Assembly (NCBI RefSeq): GCF_947507565.1
Contig: NC_089175.1
Span: 5,011,733-5,075,732 of the forward strand
DNA length: 64,000 bases
Source of the DNA: Oscarella lobularis
Taxonomy: Eukaryota; Porifera; Homoscleromorpha; Homosclerophorida; Oscarellidae
Reading direction: 5' to 3'
Program-made: the position numbers and the translations under genes
Shown here: positions 1 to 11,500 of the stretch, piece by piece
How the letters are laid out: every line of letters starts with the position of its first letter
Numbering within the stretch: the stretch's first letter is position 1
The notes under the pieces: generated by a model
Seen by the model: only the letters and a program-made list of their open reading frames with translations
Databases searched by the model: none
Told to the model about the DNA's origin: nothing

Positions 1-391
1 ACAGTCAAGGCAGCGATGACATCGGGTGCCGAGGGAAAGCAACCGTCGAAGCTGATGCTGAACGTCTTGGGCCAGCAGGAAGTGCCGTCTTTGCAGTATC
101 CAGAATACTGCTTTCCAAGTTTGCCTATAAAGCAAAACGACGACTCTCAAAATCCTCTATTTTTGAGGTTTTCCTTACAGGTACATATTGTTGCTACTTC
201 TTGATAAGCGTAGGGCTTGTCATAACCGTGAGGCACACGTTAGAGAATCCGAGACGCGTATACTTTACTCTAAGCTCGCTTTTATTCAGAGCTTCAAATC
301 CTTCAAGAACGATGGTGTTCGATTGGTCTCCAGCTAAGGCGAAGCAGCAGAAGAGGCTCAGAAAGCAAATTAGATCAAAGAGACGGTTCAT
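1..391 (-). CDS. H-type lectin, copy 1 (partial, cut by window start)
   Basis: Secreted small lectin, 5' part only. The ATG at 389-391 opens a hydrophobic signal peptide (MNRLFDLICFLSLFCC) followed by about 40 polar residues. After an intron ending near 140 the next exon reads YSGYCKDGTSCWPK and the start of an H-type lectin fold (FPSAPDVIAALTVID), then leaves the window at base 1. The ATG was preferred to one 72 bases upstream because only the downstream one gives a signal peptide. The exact donor is uncertain: AGA|GTAAAG and ACG|GTTATG are both in phase with the best acceptors. H-type lectins (discoidin and snail agglutinin family) bind N-acetylgalactosamine-type sugars; binding here is inferred from the family. 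It is nearly identical to copy 2 at 3911-4441. Confidence 0.7.
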
Positions 392-480
392 TTCGGAGCT
401 GGCAGAGAACGAAGAATAGCAGCAGTCTCTGGAGGCTCTCCTTTTTAACGTCTGCAGATTCAATTCTCACTCGTGGTGAT

Positions 481-549
481 GGTACAAGCACGGATACTAG
501 AGGAGAACTCCTCAGTCAGTGACTACTCCTCTAGTATCCGTGGTACAAG
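481..549. mobile_element. 53-bp inverted-repeat insertion with 8-bp target duplication
   Basis: Upstream of lectin copy 1 a perfect 16-bp inverted repeat (ACGGATACTAGAGGAG at 490-505 and its complement at 526-541) flanks a 20-base centre. The insert is bracketed by direct repeats GGTACAAG at 481-488 and 542-549. The paralogous upstream regions at about 4530 and 24137 carry a single GGTACAAG and no insert, so the empty site can be seen directly. This is the structure of a very small non-autonomous DNA transposon; 8-bp duplications are typical of hAT elements. It is far too short to encode anything. Confidence 0.75.
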
Positions 550-775
550 AAAAATGGACTCGGCGTTCTTAGAAACCGAATTAGCTTCGGAGCACCTCCA
601 AAAGAGAATCTGGGTGGATCTAGAGCGATAATCCAATGACTCAAAGCGCAAAGTCTCGTTGACATGGCTTCAATTCCAGCGATTAGGTGCGTTTCGATGC
701 TATGGATTGGGGCTCCCTTTTTCTCGTGTCGGCGAGATACGGATAGACTAGAACGAGGGATTGTTGTCGACGTTC

Positions 776-797
776 GAGAGAGAGAGAGAGAGAGAGG
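776..797. repeat. (GA)n microsatellite
   Basis: Uninterrupted GA dinucleotide tract of 22 bases in the region upstream of lectin copy 1. The paralogous sites near 4783 and 24370 have only a few GA units. Confidence 0.9.
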
Positions 798-1214
798 TAA
801 ACAATTCTTGTCGGTCCATTTTCTGGTCTCTCATTCTTGCTATGAAAACGCGCGTTAGAGACCGAGCGTCTCGTCCGTGCACGAGATAGAACGGGGTATT
901 ACGGACAGAATCCACAAGCGGGCGGTGTCTGGTATCTCCAGTCGCCGTCTTCGCGCAGACAGAACGTTTTGTTTTTGCACAGTAATGTCCTGTTATTGAA
1001 ACCCGTCCATAAACGATATCTTATTCCACTGTACCATGCTGTAATCAATATTAATGCTGTTGAAATCCCAGATACCGGTACCCATATATTACGGCAGACA
1101 AAAAACATAGATACCAATTAACAGTCCGATCATTTTAGATCACGTACGCCCACTCTCTTGCAGAGCTACAGATTTATGTCTAACTAAAAGACAGACGGTC
1201 GCTCAAACGACAGA

Positions 1215-3149
1215 CTACTCTTCGAGGTGTGAATCCTCAACCGCTTTCTTTATCATTCTAGTTAAGAATGTCATAAGCGTCAGCCAAGGCTCAGTAAATT
1301 TTAAAGGACGGCGACTTCTTATAGCATGACAGTAGATGATAAAATATTCCCAATCGTGCTTGTTTTCCGGCGGAAACCCAAGTTCGGGATGAAATACCAT
1401 CTTTTCAACACCAGCCGAGTCAAAGCCTATGAGTCGGACGTCTCCTGTTTCTGGTGACACAAAAATATTGTTGGAATTTTGTTGCAATTCGCCGTGCACG
1501 TATTGGAAGCGGTGCATTTTAGATATTGCGAAATAGAGATTGTTGATGATGTTCGTCGCTATTTTATGATTTATAGACGCGTCTTCGAGACAAATGAAAC
1601 GCTTGCTCAACTTTTCCATTAACACTCCTTTAAATGCCCCTTCCCCTTCAAAGTTGTAGCTTTCGCATTTAATTAGATTTGGTGCAAAGGGCATTGCACA
1701 CCGATGGGCTTTCTCCCCATATCTAGGTGCTAATTTCACAATGTAGTCTTCATCGTGGGTTCGCCTAAACAAAACAAAGTGCAATGCATTATACAGTATA
1801 TCAATCAAGGGGGAAAGTTTGTCAAGCACCGATTGCTATATCTACGTACTTACAATTTCCCTGTAAAGACGTTGCCTTTCACGTGGCCAGTGAAGACAAA
1901 AAATGAGGACAGCTTCTCAGCCACAAGGTCGCACGGCAGAGGATGGTTTGAGCTCGCGTCAAATTTCATTGAGTTGCCTCTATAATCCCAGAAGTCTATC
2001 ATTTCTTTGATTCCTTTCTTCAATCTTGAAAGAAACTTCGCGCTTTGATCAATTTGGTCAAGAACGAATTGAGCATGAGCCAACCGGCAGTAGTGAACTT
2101 TCCATTTCAATTTACTATCTGGCAAACGAATTGCTGCATATAAAGTAATAGACGTTCCCCGCATGCCTATAAGAAAGCAGGGAAACGCCTCATCAAGTGG
2201 ACAACATGACACTTTCAACCAATTCTCAACAAAAAGTTTGTAATAATACAACAGCTGAATTTCGAAACTGCCTGAACCTCCGTCTAGCTTTGTTTCCAAC
2301 ATTGCGAGTGGAAAATCGTCAACGTAGACGACTCCGTCTGGTGTGTTTGACCTCATCCCCTTCTCAAAGCCACGAAGACATAGATGCTTAATCTCCATGT
2401 CAACCGCGCTGGACAACACATATCTCACAACTTCCTGCATCTTCCTCTCCTTGTCCCATTTAGCATAAGTGAGCTCTGCTGCAAAACTTCGCATCCGTTC
2501 CCAATCAGAAGCTGGCTCTTGAAAATTCATAAAAGCATGACAGAACGCTGCTGATGTGGGAGAATACACCACGTGCTCCTTGAGGAACTCATTAGATAAA
2601 ACTTGATTTTTCGAAATCGCTGAAGCAGTATACTGCATCACAAAAATTCACTGACGCGAGTTGTACCATTGTAGATATCTACCTTAGTCGGCGTTTGTTC
2701 GTTTTTTCTGTCTGATCTCATGTGTGGATTTTTTTTCCCTAGAAAGAACAGCAAAATGACAAAAGCACATCTTTGAAAGATTTGAAAGAGACGAACCTTC
2801 TCTAACGCTTTTACTTTCAGATTGCAATACATGTGTATATATATATTCATCAAGTGTCACCTCGCAGTGATACTTATCAGAAATTCTTCTATCTTGACGA
2901 CGTATTTTCAGAGTGCTTTCCTCTGTAAATTTATTCACTCTGATATCGTAGTGTTTGCTGTCAATCGGTGTTCCACTGCAATACCACTGCCAGCGCTGCG
3001 TCATTGGCCGACCGAAATATTTGCAGCAAAACGTAGTAATATCTTCCGACACAGAGAGCGAAATCTCGAGACGCGGGTCTGTGAGGAGCAAAACGTGCTA
3101 GAGAGAATGGGATTGCCTCACCAGACACATTTTCACCTTCGTAAGCCAT
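1215..3149 (-). CDS. Ig-like + nuclease-like + degenerate kinase-like fusion protein
   Basis: Five exons join in frame: 3137-3149, 2815-3078, 2683-2738, 1854-2632 and 1215-1764, with introns of 58, 76, 50 and 89 bp and good GT-AG ends; the sum is 1662 nt, or 553 aa. Residues about 5-90 form an Ig-like domain (FCCKYFG, WQWYCSG, STLKI, DKYHCEV). The middle contains YVDDFPLAMLETK followed by a YYY-rich helix, which fits the D...ExK core of a restriction-endonuclease-like fold. The C-terminal part (from DYIVKL) is kinase-like: HGELQQNSNNIFV replaces the usual HxDxxxxN, and LIGFDSAG replaces a DFD/DFG motif, so catalysis is doubtful. No signal peptide or membrane segment is visible from this start, which suggests an intracellular protein; an upstream exon from 3193 could extend it and would change that. 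Nuclease-like plus kinase-like pairs are known among Crinkler-type eukaryotic effectors; that link is my inference. Confidence 0.6.
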
Positions 3150-3193
3150 TTCAATTGCGCACTGCTTGAAGTGCAGCACAATATAAACCGCAC

Positions 3194-3910
3194 CTATAAA
3201 GACAATGTTCCGCCGTTAAAATAGGAGAACGTTCTTCCGCCGGAGTGTCCCATGCAGTCACGTCCTTCAGACTTGACCTAGCGTCCAAGCAAGTCTTACC
3301 GAGCAGAAGACGTGAAGTCACTTCGCGGCCAACGCCCAATGCTTGCGCAGTAGCTAACACAAGCCCTGACAACGGCAGACAACGGCAGACAACAGACAAC
3401 GGGCCCTGACAACGGGGCCGTAACCGCCGTAACCTCGAATTGTATCCGTGCCGTAGCGTAATTAGAGATTTTCGGTAGATTTACGCTTGAGTGAATGGGT
3501 TTTTCTCGACAGCGACCATCGACCGATGCCCATTTCTGCTTGGGTGAGGCGGCAGGAAGTAGGCGGTACCGTACAGAAAGACCCTCGCTTGAGGGTCAAG
3601 TGCGCACGATGGAACAGTACAGCAGCAGTACCAATTCAGGCTTGGCGTAGCTCAACTTAGGAAATCGTGCAAGGGTGATTCTAGCATTGCGCTTATTAAA
3701 AACGCTTAGGCCTCTTGTGAAATCTGCCCTGTTAGGAAAAATGCACTTTCAATTCACAACTTATCAAAGGCGTAGATTCAATGGTGTCTTGGTGCCAAAT
3801 TATAAACCATATCCTTTTTATTACATCACAGATGGGGGGCAGAATGCGAGACGAAAAGAGACATGGACATGGATGCAGTAGTCACATGCAGTGCAGAAAG
3901 CGTCAGCGCG
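3194..3910. other. Intergenic, no gene recognised
   Basis: No convincing coding exon was seen. Bases 3360-3420 contain a short imperfect tandem array of (G)ACAACGG(C) units, and 3584-3601 is a small perfect hairpin (GACCCTC-gctt-GAGGGTC). Both are too weak to assign a function. Confidence 0.5.
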
Positions 3911-4441
3911 CTAAGCTGGACAGGCGACCCAGGACGCCGTCGCGCTGTGCAGAATCGAGTCGCCCCACGGATTTATCTTCAAGTCAAAACCGCAGTTGGT
4001 GACGTTCGCAGCCTTGGCGCTGACGCGAACATCCGTGGTGGAGCCGCTGTCGATTACAGTCAAGGCAGCGATGACATCGGGTGCCGAGGGAAAGCAACCG
4101 TCGAAGCTGATGCTGAACGTCTTAGGCCAGCAGGAAGTGCCGTCTTTGCAGTATCCAGAATACTGCTTTCCAAGTTTGCCTATAAAGCAAACGATGACGT
4201 TCAAAATCCTTTATTTTGAGGTTTCCCTTACAGGTACATATTGTTGCTACTTCTTGATAAGCGTAGGGCTTGTCATAACCTTGACGCACACGTTAGAGAA
4301 ACTGAGACGTGTATACTTTACTCTAAGCTTGCTTTTATTCAGAGCTTCAAATCCTTCAAGAACGATGGTGTTTGATTGGTCTCTAGCTAAGGCGGAGCAG
4401 CAGAAGAGGCTCAGAAAAACTAGATCAAAGAGACGGTTCAT
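3911..4441 (-). CDS. H-type lectin, copy 2 (complete)
   Basis: Small secreted lectin. The start codon at 4439-4441 gives a signal peptide (MNRLFDLVFLSLFCCSALA). The second exon, from about 4165 to the stop at 3911-3913, encodes one H-type lectin domain: CFPSAPDVIAALTVIDSG, VRVSAKAANVTNCGFDLKI and the C-terminal WGDSILHSATASWVAC, which matches the family's tW.dT...a.vsWiA ending. Two phase-0 donors are possible (AGA|GTAAAG near 4313 or AAG|GTTATG at 4280/4279), so the linker length is uncertain; the protein should be about 130-140 aa. Sugar binding of the GalNAc type is family knowledge. It is the only copy of the three seen with an intact C-terminus. Confidence 0.75.
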
Positions 4442-4875
4442 TTCGGAGCTGGCAGAGAACGAAGAATAGCAGCAGTCTCTGGAGGCTCTCCTTTTTAACG
4501 TCTGCAGATTCAATTCTCACTCGCGGTGATGGTACAAGAAAAATGGACTCGGCGTCCTTAGAAACCGAATTAGCTTCGGAGCACCTCCAAAAGAGAATCT
4601 GGGTGGATCCAGAGCGATAATCCAATGACTCAAAGTGCAAAGTCTCGTTGAAATGGCTTCAATTCCAGCGATTAGGTGCGTTTTCGATGATAAGAGGTGA
4701 TTGGGGCTCCCTTCGTTTTTCTCGTGTCGGCGAGATACGGATAGACTAGAACGAGGGATTGTTGTCGTCTCTAGAGACGCTCGAAGAGAGAGAGGTACAC
4801 AAACGGCGTGCATTCTCTAGCTCTGGGCAGCTGCTCTGGGCATGTCTTGAAACGCGCGTTAGAGACCGATGGGCG

Positions 4876-5220
4876 ATGGCTTGGAGACAATTGCTATCGA
4901 GAAACTTGAAAGAAGTGAGAATTCACTTGTGTCAGACGTCGCCTGGTAGTCGAGGAGTCAGGTAGAGAACTTTTCCTCGGCGGGGCCTTGTTTGGGGAAT
5001 CTACAGACGTGTTGTTACTAGAGAGTTCATTGAAGCTCACTACGTCGACTTGAAGAAGACCAACCCAAATCTACCGATTCTCATAAGAGAATGCAGCGGA
5101 ATTCAACCGCGAATCTACGCCCGATACGGTAAAAAAGACCAGCCTCATACTTACTTCGTAAAAACGGTCGATTTTCTCAAGCATTCGGTCGAGAAAGCAA
5201 CGAAGACGTGTCCAATCTAA
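4876..5220 (+). CDS. NDUFA2: NADH dehydrogenase [ubiquinone] 1 alpha subcomplex subunit 2
   Basis: Accessory subunit of mitochondrial complex I with a thioredoxin-like fold, placed on the matrix arm. Exon 1 (4876-4961) encodes [20 protein letters not shown] and SPGSRGVR; exon 2 (5022-5220) continues [18 protein letters not shown], then [18 protein letters not shown], to a TAA. A 60-bp intron with GTAGAG/ACTAG ends splits an Arg codon. The predicted 94 aa is close to the roughly 99 aa of animal NDUFA2, and the conserved LREIRIHLCQ.SPGS.GVR and LPILIREC blocks are present. The in-frame ATG at 4876 was chosen because it leads directly into the conserved block. It converges with giant gene copy 1, and a broken copy is found at 24424-24603. 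Confidence 0.93.
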
Positions 5221-5541
5221 ATAAGGAAGGGGTAATTCAGAAGTTCGAGTCGCTAGTAACGGCGGCGGTCGACGCCGAAACGAAAGCACGAGCTGAAAGC
5301 CAAAATTGAAACTTTTTTGTAGACATACATGTGAATGGACATGTACACGTGTAGATTCGGTGTCTGTCTCGCGCTTCTATAGCAAGCTGCATGTATTCTA
5401 TCCTAGACATCTAATAACGAATTGTGAAGAAGGACTTTTTTGTTCTAAACACTGTGCCAGCAAGTGTCATTCTCTAGAGACTTTGTGATAAAAAAATGCC
5501 ATTTGTGTTATTTTGTGCGATCTTTCGAAACGCAGCATGCC
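5221..5541. repeat. 3' flank shared between array units
   Basis: Bases 5245-5541 lie between two convergent gene ends. The same sequence returns at about 31247-31547 ahead of giant copy 4, starting with GTCGCTAGTAACGGCGGCGG in one and the same word in the other. A shorter version (from CCAAAATTGAAAC) is at 14526-14779 ahead of copy 2. It contains no convincing exon and probably includes the 3' untranslated region of the giant genes. It marks one edge of the duplicated unit. Confidence 0.65.
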
Positions 5542-8500
5542 TTAGCTATCGTTGAAAGCCACACAGCCCTGAGGAAGCCCGTCCTCACGCTTGTACATGA
5601 CAAGGCCGTCTGAAATAGCGTCAGTCATTCCATTTGCCCCATTACGTGCGCGAACAGTAACGAGCAAACGTTGATCGGATGCAGTGGAGTTGATCGAATA
5701 ACTCGCCGTCTCGCTAAGTCCAACCGAAGTGAATGGCAGGACGTCCTCTGCACCTTGGCTCGTACCGATAGCCCACTCATACTCCACAATACCCGACTCA
5801 ACGTCGTAGAAATCGCGCCACGTTGCTTTTATTGGCTCGTCAGTGTACTGACAGTCAGAGTCGAACTGTTCGCCGTCAATGACCGTTCCTTTGACAGGAC
5901 GAGTCACGTCTACGAGAACGCCGTCCGACGAAGACGAAGAAGACAACCCAGCGCCGTTGACTCCATAGACCGTGCAGAAATAGGTACTGCCGTGTTTGAG
6001 TACGAGAGCTGAAAAGTGCCACTCGGTTGAATCGGCGGCTTCCGTTTTGCTGCGCACATCGCAGATCCCTTGCGACGATCCGACGCACACTTGATACTTT
6101 GCGATCCCGCTTTCAGCGTCGCTGAAATCCGCCCAGCTGCAGTCGAGAAACGATGCAAATTTCTGGTAGGTCAGATCGACTTTACCCTTTCCATCGTAGA
6201 CTTGACCGGAAACTGGTAACGTCGTGTCGACGAGAACGCCATCCGAGGACTCGCTGGTCTGATACCAGGCCGAATTGTAGCAAAGAACGGTCGAGTAATA
6301 CGTCAGTCGAGGAGTGAGAACGCAATGTTCGCAAGTAGCGCTTGTTTTCTGACTTCCCACCGATTGAGGAGACAAAACCTGACTGCCGCCAGGCTCAGTT
6401 CCGACGAACCATAAGCAATCGACGACAGAAGTTTCGTTGTCTACGAATTTGCCCCACGAAGCGGAATAGCCAACGAGGGAAAGCTGATAATCGACGTCAG
6501 TTGCACCAGGACCGTCAATCACCTCGGAACTGACAGGAGGAGTCACGTCGTAGAAGAACCAATTGGAATGCTTGCGAGAGCGCAAATTGACGCGATTAGT
6601 CGCTTGGACTGTGACTCGGTATTCCATCTGACTTGTCAAATTGAACGTCGCGGAATAGGACGATGCCGTTCCGACGTCTTTCTCGTGAAGATGATCTTCG
6701 TTTCGGCTGGAGAGATACCACCAGTAGGATGTGACACCGCTTTCGTCGTCTCTAAAATTATCCCAGTCGGATTCGGCGTATGTCATACCGTTCTCCAACC
6801 GAGTGAGACTGAACGAAACGCGTCCGCCTGACGGAGGAGTTGCGTCCACGACGAACCCGTTTGACTCCGCGACAGAGAAGAGTCCACTGTTTGACATGCA
6901 CTTTACAGACGTAAAATACGCGACTTTATGAAACCACGCTATCGTTACGCTGCCAAATGAATTGCTTACAGTGCCAGTTCCATTTGACTCGGTTTCGGCT
7001 GTCCAGACAACAAGGGAAGAAACGCTGTCCAATAACGAGATGTTGCATATCTTTACAGCGCTTTCTGGATCCGTAAATCCGCTCCACGTCGCCTCCAAAG
7101 TGTCGTTGATCGCAAAGAAGTCTACGTCGTCATTCAACCCGTCTAGAACTTTGCCAATAGTTGGCGGAGTGAAATCAATAATAACAGCAGGTGATTGAAC
7201 ATCGAAGAACGTCGAAAACTCGTCGAATGAAACTTGCAAATTAACGTAGTAGGCAACTCCTTGCAGCAAAGCGCAATCCGAACAGACGGCGTCGAACTGA
7301 CTACCGACGCTGGTGTACGGAAGAATCTGAGCTCCTCCAGCTATCGTCCCTATGCTGTAACGGTACTCATAGCCAAGATCAATAGACCTATTGTTCATAT
7401 CGTTTCGCCACGCCCAGGAGACCTTGATTGCAGACATGCTGTACTGGATACTTACGTCGCAGCAATCAGCGGGACTCAATTCAGCAGAAGGTGGGTCAAG
7501 GGAAAAGGTGTCGGCCACAGTGTCCGATTCCAGACCAATGATAGTCACTGCTTTCGCAGTAACAGCCGCTGTAGTTCCGTACAAAGACATGTCCGAGTAA
7601 AACGTATATATTGATCTGGCTGGCTGTAGGGTGACTGACCGTGAAGCCGAGTTGCCGACCCTGAGCGTTACATCGAGGCGGTTAATCGGAGATTCGGGAT
7701 CGTAAAATCCGTTCCAAGTTAGAGTCATAGACGAGTCGTCGTAGCCCGCTAAGGACACTTGTCCGGCGTGAGGTGGTGTAGCATCAGTGACAGCTGATGG
7801 AGACGTCGACGTCAAATTCGAATTGCTCGTGCAGGTGACATAAACAGTCAATAGACTGTCATTCTGGCAGCACAACGAGGCGTTCAATTGCAGAGTTTGT
7901 TTGTCAAAGTTGGTAAGCGGGACACGCTTCGACCAGCCGGCCGAATTATGAGCAATTGCGAGGCAAGACGAAATGCCAGTATCTGGATCCGACGCTCCGG
8001 ACCAGTCGATCGTCAAAACGTCATTGGACGCCCATGTCAAACTGGTTACTGTGCCCGAGTCAGGTGCTGTCAAATCGACAACGAGACCGTCTGAAGACGC
8101 GGTGCTCTTCAACCCAGCTCCGTTCGTGCCTTCAACGGTCACAAAATATTGCACTCCGGGAATGAAATGGCACGACGGACAGAAAACGGTTCTGTTCTCC
8201 GCAACCGCAGTCGCAATGAGAACTTGACATCCTTCAGGGTTCGTCCCAATCAGCCACCTGTACGAGACAACGCCGCTTTCTTCGTCGACGAATTCTGACC
8301 AGTGCGACCAGAAGCCGACGTCACTGTACCAGAAGTCAACATCATCGCCGTCCATTCCGTCATAAACTCTACCAGCCAAAGGAGGCGACGTGTCAATAAG
8401 CAATCCAGTCGAACTGCTTACAGACGACAATCCTGCAAAGTTGACCGCTCTAACTGATACGAAGTACGTTTCCTTATCTTTCAACGTAAGTCCCACGGCT

Positions 8501-11500
8501 GACGCTAAGGTGTTTAGCTTTACGTCGGTGAAATTCAAGACGTCTTGCTGCAAAGCTCGCCCGCTGCTTATCGACCAAGAATACCCTTCAATAGAACTTT
8601 CATTGTCAGTAAAACTGGTCCAGGTGACGTTGATGGTGTCAAGGGAAACCTGAAACGCACGAGTACGAACTTCGCCTGGTATGGGAGGCGTCAAATCAAT
8701 AGTCATTCCGTCGGACGAAGCAGTGGCTGATAGTCCTTTGGTGTTATTGCAGCGAACGAGACCGTAGTACTTAAAACCGTGCTGCAGGGAAAGTGACGAA
8801 AATTGGTGACTAGTTTCCTCCAGCAGAACGGGAGTGAAATTGTGAATGTCTGCACTGCCGCCGTCTGTGCTTCCAATACCAACAGAACATTGGTCTAACT
8901 CGCTGTGAATCTCTACAAACGGATCCCAATTGATGGAAAACGAATCTCCAAAAGACTGATAGTCAATGTCAACGATTCCATCTCCGTCACGAACTGCGCC
9001 TGTAACGGGCGGACTATTGTCGTACAAAACGCCGTCTGAACAACTTTGTGAAGAGAGGCCTGCCCGATTTCTTGCAACGACCGATGCGTAGTAGCTCAGT
9101 CCCGAAGCGAACTCGACGTCGTAAGTCGACGCCGACGTATTGCCGCCGACGTTGACGTACGCCTGCGTTTGAGTGCCGCATTGCTCGGTACCGATGGCCC
9201 ATTTATAATACCATATGTCGCTTTCAACGTCAATGAAGTCTTCCCACGACGCAACTATTCCCGTAGGAACTGAGGGCCACGTAAGTCTGATGGAAACGGA
9301 GGCGGGTGATGGAGCCGTAACGTCGACCACAACTCCGCTAGACACGCTAGCGACTTGCAGACCGCCGTTATTGTAGCCGATGACTGAAACAAAGTACTTT
9401 CCTCCATTTACAAGGTGTAACTGAGCTTCGAAAGAAACATTGCTGCCGACGGATGTAAAATTTAGAATATCAGTGAGGTTTGGACTGGTACCGATAGCCC
9501 ATTCAAAAGACTTGACGCTACTCTCCAAGTCTTTGAATCCATACCAGTGAGCGGCGATCTGCTCGTCGTTCGCCTGATACGTCATTCCCGGCTGAACCGT
9601 GCCGTGAATCACGACGCCGTTTGCCGGCGGGGTCACATCGATAAGAACGCCGTCAGAATGCATGCAAGTCGTCACTCGTGCGCCGTTGGTCACGCAAACC
9701 TTTGCGTAGTACACTCGATTCTGTCCGAGGGAGAGATTCTCAAAAGAATGCGACGTCGACGTCGTGCTAATGTCCGTCAACGGCACGACATCCTCTCCAT
9801 TAGGAACTGCGCCCAAAGCGACTTCCACACGACTTATATCAGATTCAGAGTCCGTCACGAGAGGCCAAGTAAAGGAGAACGTCGTATTGGACGACTGATA
9901 GTCGATGTCCGTCGAAGGATTCACGCCGTCGCGAACGATCACCTTCGCGGGAGGCGTCGCGTCGATGAGCACGCCGTTCGTCGAGTTGGATGCCTTCAAA
10001 CCGGCTCCGTTGACGGCGGCGACGGTGACGCAGTAGAGAACGTTGTGATCGAGCGACTGATCCGATACGACTTCATCGACTAGGCCGACGTCGACGAAGC
10101 TGCTCAATATAAAGGATTTGCTGCAGTCGCGATCGTAATTCCATTCGTAGTACTCGATCCCGCTTTCGGCGTCGTAGAAACCCTCCCATCGAAATCGCAA
10201 AGCGCTGACATTTGAAGAGTACGCAATGTCTGTTGACAGTCCGCACATATCGAGGCACAAGTCATAGACAACACCGACAATGGGATAGGTATTATCCACA
10301 GCGATTCCATCTGAGAAGACAGTGGTAGATAAACCGGCTCGACTTGTACAGCTTACAGCCGCGTAGTTCGTCACAAAGACGGTCAATTGAATATTATATG
10401 TGTTCGTAGTGCTCGTGGGAGAAATAGGTTGCCAGGGCACGACGTCGCCTAGTTTTGAATCGACGTCACTGGCGGAGCTGAGCGACCATTTACAAGAAGC
10501 CAGTCCGCTTGCTGACGGAAACACTTGCCACTTTGATTTCACTCCGCCCTGTTCCACTTGATAGTCTCTGTCCACGTTCTCATCGTTGACGCTGTCTTCG
10601 TATCGTATGTCCAAGATCTCCGTTGCCGTAGGGTGATACGGATCGATGAAGACCCCATCGGAAGCAACGTCCGTGTAGAAGCCGGCTTTGTCGAAACATC
10701 GCACCACCGCATAGACCGTCGTTTCAGCCTTCAAGACTAGATTGGATACGGTCGTATTTCCAGAAAGAGGCACATTGCGGAAATCAGACAGAAGCCGTTT
10801 CGTCGATTCGAGATATTCCTCGTAGACGGCCAATTGACAGAAATCCAAGCCGCTCTGATCATCGCTAAAGCCAAACCACCTGGCATCGATGGAAGTATTA
10901 ACGAACTGGTAGTCTGCGTCGGAGACCAAGCCGTCGAAGACGGTACCGCCAAGTGGCTCGTCGTAGTCTGCTAGGACCGAATTTGAGTCAACAGAGCTCG
11001 TAAGAAGAGCTCTGTTTTGAATGCGTAGACTAAGCGTATAGAGGTAGCCCGATTGAAAGTTTCCGTTGTGGAGAATTCGATCTGACGTCTGGAAAGTGAC
11101 GTCTATGAGACAATCTGCCGGATCAGAGCAAGTGTACGTTTGATAGCCGTCCGTGTTGCACGCCGAGTCATTCGGGTCATTGACGTTGGTGGCGCACACC
11201 GTCCACGTAATTTTCAGAATTCCACTTTCCGCATCGCTGCAGTCCAGAAGGGTGGCGACAATGCGACGACTCGGCGACGTGTAATAGTCAATTTGCGACG
11301 TTTCCGACGCGCTCTTGACAATGGTAAGCGTTCCCGTCAGAGGAGCGGTCGTATCCACGGTGACACCATCCGACGATTGAGTTTGAAAGAGACCCGCTCG
11401 ATTGTACACTCGAAGCGTTGCAAAATACTTGGTGTTGTGGGTCAGGCTTAGGCCTGTGATTTCTTTACTGGCCGATTCGACGTAGTCCTTGATGTCGGTG

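Noticed and set aside
3581-3605. Hairpin GACCCTC-gctt-GAGGGTC as a possible terminator or small RNA
   Set aside because: Only 7 bp of stem, no T-run, isolated and in a eukaryotic setting.
9547-10083. 178-aa plus-strand open frame opposite giant copy 1 (and similar ones opposite copies 2-4)
   Set aside because: Arg- and His-rich translation typical of the antisense of a Gly/Ser/Asp/Val-rich gene; it follows the giant's codon pattern and has no start context, domain or splice logic of its own.
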